From contig NZ_CP049887.1 in the NCBI RefSeq assembly GCF_011304195.1, positions 1-64,000 of the forward strand: 64,000 nt of DNA, in the 5' to 3' direction. This document shows positions 22,800 through 30,995 of the stretch, in pieces. Position 1 is the first letter of the stretch; every line of letters starts with the position of its first letter. Origin of the DNA: Vagococcus hydrophili. Lineage in GTDB: Bacteria > Bacillota > Bacilli > Lactobacillales > Vagococcaceae. The notes beneath the pieces are model-generated. The model did no database searches. It was not told the origin of the DNA and saw only the letters and a program-made list of their open reading frames with translations. A program made the position numbers and the translations under genes.

Positions 22800-24134
22800 C
22801 TATTCTTCGAGGGATTCCAGCAGAGTTTCTAAATCATTTTCAAGAACTTCTAAAGGTTCAAAATGGCTCTTGATTTCTTTGGGATTACCTTTATAAAAGA
22901 CTAAAACATTTTGATGAATTCTAACGATTTTCCTATTATTCATGCTTTGTCTTGCTCTTAATGCTGCAGAACCGGCAGTGTTTAATAAAACTAAGTCGTT
23001 GTAGAAGAATAAGCCTTCATCAGCAAAAGATTTCTTTGTTAGTCCAGTTAAATCACGATAAAAACCTTTGTTATCTCTAACATCTGAAATAACAACAATT
23101 GCGAACCTGTTTTCTTTCAACTTCATTGAAGCATTTCTTAAGATAGAAGCATAAACTTTTTCAAATGATTCATAATCCATATTGCTAATATCTGATTTAT
23201 CATCAGAATAAACTTCTAAATCAAAATAAGGTGGACACGTAAAAACTAAGTCCATTGATTCATCACTAAAGTGATCACTCATATTTAAGCTATCATCACA
23301 AACCCAATTAATATTACTTAAGCCTATTTCATCAGCGTTCTTATAATTAGCTTCGACTTGTTCTTTTCTTAAATCAATACCGTTGTAATTATGGCCAATA
23401 ATATTTGCGGTTATCCCTCTAACAGAACCACCAGCGAATGGATCCAAAATATTACTATTTTTGTATGGCGTGAACCAACGATAAGCTAACTCACAAAGAA
23501 CTGGGTCAAATATTGAAGTACCTTCCAGTCCTGGAGCTTTTAAATTATCGTTGAATACTAAATTATCATCACGACCTAATTCGCTTTTGATTCCAATAGA
23601 CTTCCAAAGATTTTTCCTATCAAGCCACCTTTTAGACTTAGTATCAAGATAAGAAAACGGCGGAAATAAGAAAGAATCGAATAAATTGGAGTTGATAGGG
23701 TTGTTTTTAACCTTGTCTGCAAGTGTCATAGGTTTATTCATACTATCAATCAAATCTGTTAATTCGACGTCAGAGAACCCGCTCAATTCTAATTGTGCGC
23801 TATCGAATGATTCAAGTAACTCTGTTAGTTTTGTTTCGTCCCAATGACCTGATATTTTATTCAAAGCAATGTTTAATTGTTTTTCTCTCTCCAAAGGCAT
23901 ATCAACTATAGAAACATTTATTTCCTTATATCCTAAGTCTTTTGCGACTTGTACTCGTTGATGGCCACCAACTAAGTTTTTAGTTTGGATATTAAATATA
24001 GGTGGGTCAACAAAGCCGAATTCTTGAATTGAGCTTTTTAATCTTTCATATTCTGGCATACCTTTTTCAAGTTTAATTCTTGGGTTATATTCAGCAGCAT
24101 TCAATTCAACGATTGGCATTAATTTTAGTTTCAT
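22800..24134 (-). CDS. ParB-N domain / DNA methyltransferase fusion
   Basis: This 444-residue protein joins an N-terminal ParB/Srx-like domain (residues 1-110, MPIVELNAAEYNPR, LVGGHQRVQVAKDLGY) to a C-terminal DNA methyltransferase. The latter has DPFAGGSVRG (AdoMet motif, about 231) and TCPPYFDLEVY (catalytic motif IV, about 300), typical of N6-adenine or N4-cytosine enzymes. No partner nuclease is near, so it is an orphan phage enzyme, likely protecting phage DNA or modifying the packaging region; it lies just before the terminase region. I start at 24134, after AAAGGAA, rather than at the longer reading. Confidence 0.85.
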   Translation of the reverse strand: MKLKLMPIVELNAAEYNPRIKLEKGMPEYERLKSSIQEFGFVDPPIFNIQTKNLVGGHQRVQVAKDLGYKEINVSIVDMPLEREKQLNIALNKISGHWDETKLTELLESFDSAQLELSGFSDVELTDLIDSMNKPMTLADKVKNNPINSNLFDSFLFPPFSYLDTKSKRWLDRKNLWKSIGIKSELGRDDNLVFNDNLKAPGLEGTSIFDPVLCELAYRWFTPYKNSNILDPFAGGSVRGITANIIGHNYNGIDLRKEQVEANYKNADEIGLSNINWVCDDSLNMSDHFSDESMDLVFTCPPYFDLEVYSDDKSDISNMDYESFEKVYASILRNASMKLKENRFAIVVISDVRDNKGFYRDLTGLTKKSFADEGLFFYNDLVLLNTAGSAALRARQSMNNRKIVRIHQNVLVFYKGNPKEIKSHFEPLEVLENDLETLLESLEE

Positions 24135-24159
24135 GCGAAAATTCCTTTCTAATTTTAAG

Positions 24160-24193
24160 TAAAATAAAAACACCTAAGGTTAGTTAGGTGTTT
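24160..24193 (-). terminator. Terminator of the 24180-24770 gene
   Basis: AAACACCTAA (24168-24177) pairs with TTAGGTGTTT (24184-24193), ten pairs, and the minus strand continues TTTTTATTTT. The stop codon of the gene lies in the loop and right arm. It would uncouple this gene from the methyltransferase. Confidence 0.75.
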
Positions 24194-24770
24194 GGTTATT
24201 TTTTTGAGTAATTACTTGTATATTTTCTTTATAAACTGTTAACAAGTCAGAAGAATTTTTAGTCACTTTACTTAAAATTTCGTTTATTATTTTGTTTTCT
24301 GATTTTGAGTATTGTATATCATAAGATTCAAAATTTTCTTTCACTTTATTTTCAAAAAAAACGATAAACTCATCTAAAGACTCTCTCACTTTTACTGCAG
24401 AGTCTTCAAAAGAAACAACATTTTTTAACTGATTTTTTTCAATTAATCGATCTATTACTACAGAATGTATCAATATTTGAGTAAGTATATCAATATTTCT
24501 AATATAAATTCTTGTAACCTCATGAAAATCTATATTCCCATATTCTATCGGTTGAAATTTTTGATTTGCTTCATTTGAGATATCCATCCCTATTATATGA
24601 ATTAAATGAGCCACTTTTTCTTGTTTACTAATTAAAATGTCTAAGTCATAAAATATTTCTTGATTTTCTTTATCTTTTTTTATTTGATAAAAAACTGTTG
24701 CAATAGCTCCGACTGTTCCTAACCCACTAACCCAATCAGCTACAGTCCCCCATACATTTGCATCTAACAT
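24180..24770 (-). CDS. Single-span membrane protein with own promoter and terminator (moron candidate)
   Basis: This 196-residue protein has one hydrophobic segment near the N-terminus (about residues 8-27, TVADWVSGLGTVGAIATVFY) followed by a long helical, charged domain with YDLDILISKQEKVAHLIHIIG and DEFIVFFENKVKENF. I do not recognise a family with known activity. It has its own promoter (24803-24831) and terminator (24160-24193), which is the mark of an inserted accessory gene. It lies between the late regulator and the methyltransferase. A membrane-located phage exclusion protein is possible but unproved. Confidence 0.6.
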   Translation of the reverse strand: MLDANVWGTVADWVSGLGTVGAIATVFYQIKKDKENQEIFYDLDILISKQEKVAHLIHIIGMDISNEANQKFQPIEYGNIDFHEVTRIYIRNIDILTQILIHSVVIDRLIEKNQLKNVVSFEDSAVKVRESLDEFIVFFENKVKENFESYDIQYSKSENKIINEILSKVTKNSSDLLTVYKENIQVITQKNNQTPN

Positions 24771-24802
24771 TCACTGTCACTCTCCTTTTCTGCAATACAA
24801 AT

Positions 24803-24831
24803 ATCATACCGAACAAAAGAAGAAAAGTGAA
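24803..24831 (-). promoter_or_regulatory. Promoter of the 24180-24770 gene
   Basis: On the minus strand TTCACT and TATGAT (five of six) are 17 bases apart, and GGAG and the ATG at 24770 follow within 40 bases. It lies just after the terminator of the upstream gene. Confidence 0.55.
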
Positions 24832-24832
24832 T

Positions 24833-24863
24833 AATAAAAAGCACCCAAAATTAATTGGATGCT
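24833..24863 (-). terminator. Terminator after the ArpU-like gene
   Basis: GCACCCAA (24841-24848) pairs with TTGGATGC (24855-24862) with one mismatch, and the minus strand continues in T-rich sequence. It would end the early transcript after the late regulator gene. Confidence 0.6.
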
Positions 24864-24999
24864 TACATTTGGTATTATCTTCAAAAGAGGAGCAGGCATG
24901 GCAACCATTCCTTTTCTCTGATAAATTACTATGCTATTAGAATAACTTATCTAAATCAATGTTTATACACTTATTAGCGTATCTCTTTTCATGACAAAG
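24864..24999. other. Intergenic region after the late regulator
   Basis: Between the ArpU-like gene and its terminator lie about 136 bases without a credible gene. A weak promoter-like pair (TTGATT, 17 bases, TAGCAT) is seen on the minus strand near 24920-24950. This is a reasonable place for a target of the late regulator, but I see no clear repeated operator. Confidence 0.3.
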
Positions 25000-25470
25000 T
25001 TAAAATAAAGATAATTGATCCCTGTCTGTATTGTAATAATCAATCTCACCAATCTTTTTTTCTCTGTCTAAACGTCTTTCTTCATATTCATCTAGAAATG
25101 ATAGTGTCTTTTTTATCTCAGTATGTCTTTTTCTGACATAAGAAATGCTATAACCGATTTTTTCTGCAACATCTTCTAACGGGATATCATCAACATATTT
25201 CATTTTAACAATTTGATTATCAACGCCTTTAAAAGAGTCAACTAGGTGCAAAAGCTCTATTTCTTCTTTTTCTAATAATTCAATTTCATTGTGAATCTTA
25301 TCTATTTTTTCTTCAAGGGATGATGCTCTTGAGTTTTTTTCTAGACGAACATCTGACAAATCACCGCCTTTCCAGCGGGCTAATTCTAAATTACTTTTGT
25401 TCAGATTCCATCTTAGATAAAGAATCTGCTCTTCTAATTCCTGATAATCCTTTAACCATTGAAATCTCAA
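25000..25470 (-). CDS. ArpU-like late transcriptional regulator (sigma-70 region 4-like HTH)
   Basis: This 156-residue protein has a coiled N-terminal part (residues 5-85) and a C-terminal helix-turn-helix (VKMKYVDDIPLEDVAEKIGYSISYVRKRHTEIKKTL), the pattern of ArpU/RinA-type phage regulators that switch on the structural genes. It is the last early gene before the terminase region, as expected. A terminator follows. Target sites are not recognised. Confidence 0.75.
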   Translation of the reverse strand: MRFQWLKDYQELEEQILYLRWNLNKSNLELARWKGGDLSDVRLEKNSRASSLEEKIDKIHNEIELLEKEEIELLHLVDSFKGVDNQIVKMKYVDDIPLEDVAEKIGYSISYVRKRHTEIKKTLSFLDEYEERRLDREKKIGEIDYYNTDRDQLSLF

Positions 25471-25507
25471 AACACCACCCCTTATTTCTGTATTAGATAT
25501 TTGTCAC

Positions 25508-25741
25508 TCATTGTTCTGACCAATCTTCAAATAAATCTAAAGTTTTAACTCCTAAAGCCCAAGCTAATCGTTGTATTGTGGTTAAATTTATTGGCGTTCT
25601 TTTCTTTTTGTAAGAAAAATAATTTGCCTTACTGTAACCAGCTTTTTTACACAATTCAGAAACAGTCATTTTGTTTTTTACACGGTAATCTTCTAAGTTA
25701 TCCCAAAGAACTTCTGTTATAAGCCGTTCACCTTCAGGCAT
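25508..25741 (-). CDS. XRE-family small DNA-binding protein
   Basis: This 77-residue protein is mostly one helix-turn-helix of XRE type (LEDYRVKNKMTVSELCKKAGYSKANYFSYKKKRTPINLTTIQRLAWALGV). The ATG at 25741 follows the upstream stop codon in TAAAATG, suggesting coupled translation; a GTG further upstream is possible. It lies next to the ArpU-like gene and may take part in the early-to-late switch. Confidence 0.65.
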   Translation of the reverse strand: MPEGERLITEVLWDNLEDYRVKNKMTVSELCKKAGYSKANYFSYKKKRTPINLTTIQRLAWALGVKTLDLFEDWSEQ

Positions 25742-25742
25742 T

Positions 25743-26435
25743 TTAGTAAGGATCTTCTTCACCTACTTCTACGGTTTCGTTTTCAGCTACTTCCATTACG
25801 TTTTCTTCTGTTTTCGTATCATTTTCAGTTGAAATTGGTTCTTTTTCTTCTGATTCGGTACTTTCTTCAACTGGCAAAACATTACCGCTTGCATTGGCTT
25901 TTTTCCAAGCGTCAGCAAATGGTGCCAATTTACGTCTAGCGTGTTCCAACTCGTTAATTAGAGCAGATTCTGAAAACTCTAATTCTTCGGCAATTTCGCC
26001 CATGCTTACCCCTTGTGCTAATCGTTGCAGCACTTCACGAGGATTTACTTCTCCAGGGAACTGAATTGATCCAGCATTTAAAATGTATTCATCGATTACT
26101 TTTTTATCGACTGAAAAAGATTTTTGAACAATATCAACATTGCCTTTTCCGTCAACATCTAGCTGTGTTTGTTCCTGTTGCACTAGTTGAACGGTGCCAT
26201 CTTCAAATACTTTGTATTCCATTGTTGGCTTGTTAACTGAATTATCAAAAGGTACTGTGTAGCTGTAATTTTCAGGAACAATCATGATATTAACTGTCTT
26301 ACCTAAAAATTCGTTTAAATCATCTGCCTTACCTTTTAAAGATGAATTGCTAATCACTAATAAAACCTCTGTGTTTCCGTTTGATTTGTTAGTCACTTTC
26401 TTAACCTCTGGGCTGAAACTCACTTGCTCTGTCAT
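25743..26435 (-). CDS. Phage early protein with HTH-like segment and acidic tail
   Basis: This 230-residue protein is unrecognised as a whole. Residues about 125-175 read as a helix-turn-helix (PREVLQRLAQGVSMGEIAEELEFSESALINELEHARRK), the N-terminal 90 residues are beta-rich, and the last 45 are strongly acidic. It lies in the early operon between a small unknown protein and the XRE protein. A DNA-linked role is plausible from the helix-turn-helix alone. Confidence 0.5.
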   Translation of the reverse strand: MTEQVSFSPEVKKVTNKSNGNTEVLLVISNSSLKGKADDLNEFLGKTVNIMIVPENYSYTVPFDNSVNKPTMEYKVFEDGTVQLVQQEQTQLDVDGKGNVDIVQKSFSVDKKVIDEYILNAGSIQFPGEVNPREVLQRLAQGVSMGEIAEELEFSESALINELEHARRKLAPFADAWKKANASGNVLPVEESTESEEKEPISTENDTKTEENVMEVAENETVEVGEEDPY

Positions 26436-26707
26436 TTGTTTTCCTCCATGTATCGCATTAGGCTTCTAAAACCTTTACTGCGTTTTTTAGTTTTTCTAGC
26501 TATCCAAGTTCCTGTTGTTGCCCAATAGTCAATTATTTCATTTGGCAAATTCACTTGAAATTGACCGGTATCTTCAAATAATTTGTATTCAATAAATCTT
26601 TTATTAAAGAAATTTTCTGCATTGCTAATACTCGTTGAGACATGATTTTTTCTCTTTTCTTTTAAGTGAGGTTTTAAATCATTCCAGTAATCACCCATAT
26701 CACCCAT
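26432..26707 (-). CDS. Small hypothetical phage protein
   Basis: This 91-residue protein is of a type common in Firmicute phage early regions (GDYWNDLKPHLKEKRKNHVSTSISNAENFF, then FQVNLPNEIIDYWATTGTWI and a basic end). It has no known role that I can name. GGAGGTGGGATT precedes the ATG. It overlaps the next gene by four bases. Confidence 0.6.
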   Translation of the reverse strand: MGDMGDYWNDLKPHLKEKRKNHVSTSISNAENFFNKRFIEYKLFEDTGQFQVNLPNEIIDYWATTGTWIARKTKKRSKGFRSLMRYMEENK

Positions 26708-26719
26708 AATCCCACCTCC

Positions 26720-27172
26720 TTAAAATAATTTTTCTTGTTGGCTTTCAATCGTTCTAACAATTACTTCTGTTCGTGGCTTGTCTGAATAATACTTAGATGT
26801 TTTTAGATCAACTACACGAGCATCATCTTTCCAAATAATTCCGTTAATACCATCAAAAACTGCTTTTACATAGTTATCAATATCCGGTTTCGTATTTGGC
26901 CTTAATTGGCCAGCTAGTGCTTGTTCCGTTTTTTTCTTAGAAAACGACTTTAGAAGCTCCCTGTAAAAGATAACCTCAACTTCTAAATCACAATCAAGTG
27001 GAACGTCCGGCTTAACTTGTACTGCACAACTAGCAATAAAAGCTTTGTTGTCTTTACTTCTTTTTGAATCATACACACTCACAAAAGGCGCTTTTCCTTT
27101 TGCTTGAACTATTCTTGAACGTGGTCGTTCTTGTTGAATCGGCTGACCAGGTATAACAATTTTAATTTCCAA
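26720..27172 (-). CDS. rusA: RusA-like Holliday junction resolvase
   Basis: This 150-residue protein belongs to the RusA family. It has the N-terminal IPGQPIQQERPR and the catalytic stretch LRPNTKPDIDNYVKAVFDGINGIIWKDDARV with the metal-binding Asp residues. It resolves branched DNA formed by recombination and replication before packaging. It lies in the replication and recombination block with the annealing protein and the loader, in the usual order. Confidence 0.88.
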   Translation of the reverse strand: MEIKIVIPGQPIQQERPRSRIVQAKGKAPFVSVYDSKRSKDNKAFIASCAVQVKPDVPLDCDLEVEVIFYRELLKSFSKKKTEQALAGQLRPNTKPDIDNYVKAVFDGINGIIWKDDARVVDLKTSKYYSDKPRTEVIVRTIESQQEKLF

Positions 27173-27907
27173 TTAATTCACCTCAATTTCTAAACCAACA
27201 CTAGTTTTTAAGTTGTGTTGTAGTGAGTTAATAGCATTTTGCGTTAAAATACGTTGCCACCTAACATTTTTAGGCGACCATCTTAAAGCACAAACTTTTA
27301 AAACTGCTCTTAATTCAAGACTTGGCTTAGTATACGTTTGAATATAAATACGATTATCATCAACATCTATTCCATAACCTTCTATTTCTTCATGGTCCAC
27401 TTCTTTAAAGAATGACTGCCAACCTTGTTCTTCAGAACGTTTTTTTCTCATTTCTTCAACGTCTTCAGCTTGCCTTTTAAGTACTGGATCAAACATCTTC
27501 CTTGTATTTTCAAAGAAACGAGCATGTTTTCCATTCTCAGAATATAATTCAGACTCTCTTGCGTAAGTCCTGTCTAATTCTTTTCTTTTTTTAGCAACCG
27601 GATAATTACTGCCACCAGAAATCATAATTGAAGGTACATTTGTAGCTCCTAAAATAGCAGTTTTTAGTTCAACCACTAACTTATTGTATTTAATAAGTCG
27701 CTCATCCATTGCTGCTTCGTTTTCATCTGTTAAATATTCTTTGAACTTTTTAACGTAATCAGAAACGTATCCTCTAACTTCTAAATTAAAGTCTCTACCA
27801 CTTCTAAAAGAAGTAAGTCGTTCATAGTTTTCTCCAACTTCTTTTGGAATCTCATAATCTAATTCAAAATCATCATTCATAACTCTTTTAAAGGTTAATT
27901 TACTCAT
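27173..27907 (-). CDS. Hypothetical phage early protein with C-terminal RWSPKN-WQR motif
   Basis: This 244-residue protein has a charged helical main part and a C-terminal VCALRWSPKNVRWQRILTQNAINSL segment. A similar RWSPKxxxWQRxLT motif marks a small domain found in phage and plasmid proteins linked with antirestriction or DNA-modifying functions. No catalytic residues are evident. It is joined directly to the RusA gene (one base gap). The function is open. Confidence 0.5.
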   Translation of the reverse strand: MSKLTFKRVMNDDFELDYEIPKEVGENYERLTSFRSGRDFNLEVRGYVSDYVKKFKEYLTDENEAAMDERLIKYNKLVVELKTAILGATNVPSIMISGGSNYPVAKKRKELDRTYARESELYSENGKHARFFENTRKMFDPVLKRQAEDVEEMRKKRSEEQGWQSFFKEVDHEEIEGYGIDVDDNRIYIQTYTKPSLELRAVLKVCALRWSPKNVRWQRILTQNAINSLQHNLKTSVGLEIEVN

Positions 27908-27911
27908 TTTG

Positions 27912-28115
27912 TCACTCCTTTATTAATTCCATCCCTAAATCTTTACGAATTACATTTTCATGAATCCCATTATATTCAGCCATTTTTTTAATCAAATCGG
28001 AAAGCCACTGTTTGTGTGGCTTCGGTTTGTTGCAATGACATGGTCCAAATGTCGTAATTCCTGTAAATCCATTAATTTGGTGAATAACACCTTTTCCGTA
28101 ACAGTCTTTACACAT
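27912..28115 (-). CDS. Small zinc-finger-like phage protein
   Basis: This 67-residue protein begins MCKDCYGKGVIHQ and continues GPCHCNKPKPH, giving CxxC and CHC, a likely zinc site of the kind in DnaJ-type fingers. The remainder is a short helix with ENVIRKDLGMELIKE. It overlaps the preceding gene by eight bases. Its role is unknown. Confidence 0.55.
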   Translation of the reverse strand: MCKDCYGKGVIHQINGFTGITTFGPCHCNKPKPHKQWLSDLIKKMAEYNGIHENVIRKDLGMELIKE

Positions 28116-28563
28116 CAGCTTCTACCCTAACAATCCTTCTAACATCTTCTACTTTTAGAATTCCAAAATTATCACAACCGACCCATTCTTTTTTCTCAAA
28201 TATGGCTTTCCAGATTGATTTAACATCTTCCGTTTTTAAAGTTAAAGTTTCAATCGTAGATTCAGTTGGTAAAAAAGATCCTTTGACAATATTTTTAAGA
28301 TAAATTTTATATTTCGCTCTATCATCACTCATAACAACTAAATTCCTATCCCCAAAACCTAATTTTTCATCTATTTTTATTTCTTTAACAAATGGCCAAT
28401 GATTTGGAAAGTATTGATTAATTTGTTCTTCAGTAAATTCTTGAGTGAAATATCCTTCGTTCTCACTTCTTAAGCCTATAAAGAAACCTGCTTGTGGAGT
28501 GTGATATAAAATCTCTTCATCCGTTTCTGTTTTCATAAATATTAATTCATACATCTTTGACAT
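28108..28563 (-). CDS. Hypothetical phage early protein
   Basis: This 151-residue protein is unrecognised. It contains EGYFTQEFTEEQINQYFPNHWPFVKEI, a section resembling the end of DUF1642-type phage proteins, followed by a compact beta/alpha part. AGGAGGATAAGTA precedes the ATG. It lies between the helicase loader and a small zinc protein in the early operon. Confidence 0.45.
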   Translation of the reverse strand: MSKMYELIFMKTETDEEILYHTPQAGFFIGLRSENEGYFTQEFTEEQINQYFPNHWPFVKEIKIDEKLGFGDRNLVVMSDDRAKYKIYLKNIVKGSFLPTESTIETLTLKTEDVKSIWKAIFEKKEWVGCDNFGILKVEDVRRIVRVEADV

Positions 28564-28574
28564 TACTTATCCTC

Positions 28575-29375
28575 CTAATAACTTATTCCGCTTCGTTTAT
28601 CCTTTGTTGCCTGCGTGAACTTAATTATGTTGCCGTCTACTCCCCTGTGCAGACGGCTAATAATTTTTGGATTGTAAATCCTATACATTTGATCACTGGT
28701 TAAATTAGTTGTGATTATCGTTCTTGTCCTAGCGTTTAAAACGTTGAATAAAAACTTTTGATTGTACTCACTAGATTCTGTGTTTTCAGCTTTAAAACTT
28801 GATTCACTGCCAAAATCATCTAAAACAAGTAAATCTGCTTTTATTAATAAGTTAGTCATATTGTTTTCGGTGTATTTACTTTTAGGATTGTTAAAGCTAT
28901 CTTTGACAAGTCTTAGCACGTCACTAATCGAAACAAACAAGCAACTTCCATAATCTTCATAGTTTTCATTAACCAGCTTTAAAATCGACATGCCCAAATG
29001 ACTTTTACCAACACCAGGTACTCCAGTTAAAATTGTATTGAAATGATTTTCTTTATCAACGTACTTAGCAGCAATGATTTTCGCCTTTTTCAAAGCCTGT
29101 GACGTCTCTTCGTTGTCGATGGCATAATTATCAAAAGAGGCTTTCCAAAGTGTAGGGTCGCCGATAATAGAATCTTTCTCAAGCATTTGAACGGTTCTTC
29201 TAAGATGATTTTCTTTAACGGCTCTATTTGTCATTTCTTTTTCGTTATTTTCAATTTTTTCTTTTTGGCATTCAGTACAAAACGGTCTTTTGTCTTTCAG
29301 CTGTATCAACGGTATTGAGTGAAACTGACATATTTCATTAGTCTTTTTTACTTTGTTCAACAAATCAAAGTTCAT
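28575..29375 (-). CDS. DnaC-like replicative helicase loader
   Basis: This 266-residue AAA+ ATPase has an N-terminal zinc section (CQFHSIPLIQ, then CTECQKEKIE), a Walker A GVPGVGKSHLG near residue 115, a Walker B LLVLDDFGSE near 185, and ISRLHRGVDGNIIKF near the end as the arginine finger region. It is of the DnaC/DnaI type and would load the host replicative helicase at the phage origin. It directly follows the initiator gene. Confidence 0.88.
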   Translation of the reverse strand: MNFDLLNKVKKTNEICQFHSIPLIQLKDKRPFCTECQKEKIENNEKEMTNRAVKENHLRRTVQMLEKDSIIGDPTLWKASFDNYAIDNEETSQALKKAKIIAAKYVDKENHFNTILTGVPGVGKSHLGMSILKLVNENYEDYGSCLFVSISDVLRLVKDSFNNPKSKYTENNMTNLLIKADLLVLDDFGSESSFKAENTESSEYNQKFLFNVLNARTRTIITTNLTSDQMYRIYNPKIISRLHRGVDGNIIKFTQATKDKRSGISY

Positions 29376-29376
29376 C

Positions 29377-30261
29377 TTAATAGCTCACCTCCGAGTTGTT
29401 TTCTAGTATTGGTTTTGCTGAAGTTTGCTTTTTAGTATTTTTTTTCTCAAACTTTTTATCAAGCGCTGAAACATCTTCTAAAGTTTTAACATTATTCTTT
29501 TCCCAATCTCTAAGAATGCGTTCGGTATATTTAAAGTTAAACGCATCGTTTTCAGCTGATTTTTTTAAAGCTGCAATAACTAATTCAGAACTTAGGTCTT
29601 TACACCAATAATCAATATTTTCAATAATAATTGGATTGGCCATACCAAACACTTTTTCATAAACAGATATAACGTTTTCTGATTTGCTATCATCATCATC
29701 TATTTTGTTTACATTGTTATCATTGTTTACATTGTTGTTTGTATGCTTTTGGTGTGCTTCTGATATGCTTTTGGTATGCTTCTGTGGTGCTTTTGGTTTT
29801 TCGCTAATTGGTGTATCACTTTGTACTAATGGTGTATTGCTATGTGCATTGCCGGTGCTTTTTTCGGTCACGTTCGATTCATCATCAGTTCGTGAGTTAA
29901 AACCGGGTGGTGCTTTTTCTATTTTGCCACCTTGATAGAAGTCATAATTGACAATGGTTACAACGGTTTTTTTGGTGGTGCTTTTCCAAATTATCATTTC
30001 ATCTTCTTGAAGTAGATTTAAAAACCGTTTAGCTTTATTGTTTGACCAGCCCCACCTGTTACATATTTTTCTTAATGAAGTTATTACTTGACCTCGTTGA
30101 ACTTCTACTAAATTGCCATCAAATAATATTTTTTTATCTTTGTGATTAGCATCCATCAAAAGGTCAATCCACGCTTCATACTTTGAAAATGTTCTTTTTT
30201 CTTCATATAGCCAGTGATCACGTACACCTCTATGGATAGTTATCCAACCTTGTTCTGACAT
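29377..30261 (-). CDS. Phage replication initiator with winged-helix and DnaD-like domains
   Basis: This 294-residue protein has an N-terminal replisome-organiser type domain (WITIHRGVRDHWLYEEK, FSKYEAWIDLLMDANHKDK), a winged helix, a linker rich in His and Asn (residues about 155-185), and a C-terminal DnaD-like domain (VISVYEKVFGMANPI, WCKDLSSELVIAALKKSAENDAFNFKYTERIL). The linker is encoded by tandem 11-bp repeats and AT-rich DNA, likely the replication origin. It precedes the helicase loader. The pair resembles the initiator and loader of many low-GC siphophages. Confidence 0.82.
   Translation of the reverse strand: MSEQGWITIHRGVRDHWLYEEKRTFSKYEAWIDLLMDANHKDKKILFDGNLVEVQRGQVITSLRKICNRWGWSNNKAKRFLNLLQEDEMIIWKSTTKKTVVTIVNYDFYQGGKIEKAPPGFNSRTDDESNVTEKSTGNAHSNTPLVQSDTPISEKPKAPQKHTKSISEAHQKHTNNNVNNDNNVNKIDDDDSKSENVISVYEKVFGMANPIIIENIDYWCKDLSSELVIAALKKSAENDAFNFKYTERILRDWEKNNVKTLEDVSALDKKFEKKNTKKQTSAKPILENNSEVSY
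29706..29792. repeat. Iterons and AT-rich segment in the initiator gene: probable phage replication origin
   Basis: On the plus strand five tandem 11-bp units occupy 29738-29792 (TTTGTATGCTT, TTGGTGTGCTT, CTGATATGCTT, TTGGTATGCTT, CTGTGGTGCTT). Beside them are two copies of TGTTTACATTGTT at 29706-29718 and 29724-29736, 18 bases apart, in AT-rich sequence. The repeats sit in the linker of the initiator protein. Phages often place the origin inside the initiator gene, and the spacing of one DNA turn is suitable for binding an oligomer. Confidence 0.75.
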
Positions 30262-30272
30262 GCCATCACCAC

Positions 30273-30995
30273 CTACGCTACATAAACAGGAACACCGACA
30301 ACTTTTTGTGTTTCCTCTTTAAATAATTTTTCGTTACTATTTGAATCTGATAAATGTAAGAGCCAAACTTCTTGTAAGTAAGTACTCTTATTATTTTGAA
30401 TAAACTGAATCGCTCGCTTGTAATCAAAATGGCTTTCTAATAATCTTTCTTGCCTCTTTTTATCATGAGCTAGGTTTTCCTTCATGGTTTCTTTTTCATA
30501 ATTCATTTCAATCATGATATGAGTCACATTTGGAAATTGATATTTGATGTAGTAACTATCAGTAATAAATATCAATCTATCGCCAGCTGTATTATCAATC
30601 ATGAATCCTGATGGCTCTCTAACATCATGCTGAAGTTTAAAAGGTGTTACTTCCCAAGTACCAATTGTTACTGTTTCTTTATACTTCATAGTGTTGAAAC
30701 GATATCTATCAGTTTTTTCTAATCGTAAAACTTCGTCTTCAAACATAGCTTCACGAGTTCCCTTTGTAGAAAAAATATCAAACGCCGTTTCATCAACTAT
30801 CTTTTTAATATATTTGCAATGGTCTCTATGCTCATGAGAAACCAGCAAGCCGGCTACTTTTGTTAAGTTATGTTTCATTTGAGGTAAAATCTTCTTTAAT
30901 GAAACACCACATTCAATTAATAATTGTGAGTTGCCATCATCAATTAAGTAGCCGTTGCCGTCACTGCTAGAACCAAATGATTTTATACTAATCAA
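30273..30995 (-). CDS. Metallo-beta-lactamase-fold hydrolase
   Basis: This 240-residue protein has the MBL signature LLVSHEHRDHCKYI (HxHxDH, near 55), a second His in FKLQHDVREPSGF, Asp in FITDSYY, and HLSDSNSNE near the end, like YycJ/WalJ-type proteins. Phage copies next to RecT-like genes may serve as nucleases in the recombination block. It overlaps the upstream annealing protein gene by four bases. Confidence 0.8.
   Translation of the reverse strand: MISIKSFGSSSDGNGYLIDDGNSQLLIECGVSLKKILPQMKHNLTKVAGLLVSHEHRDHCKYIKKIVDETAFDIFSTKGTREAMFEDEVLRLEKTDRYRFNTMKYKETVTIGTWEVTPFKLQHDVREPSGFMIDNTAGDRLIFITDSYYIKYQFPNVTHIMIEMNYEKETMKENLAHDKKRQERLLESHFDYKRAIQFIQNNKSTYLQEVWLLHLSDSNSNEKLFKEETQKVVGVPVYVA

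Noticed and set aside
24758-24940. Rightward 60-codon frame after the moron gene
   Set aside because: It covers the promoter and terminator of leftward genes and has no binding site or recognisable text.
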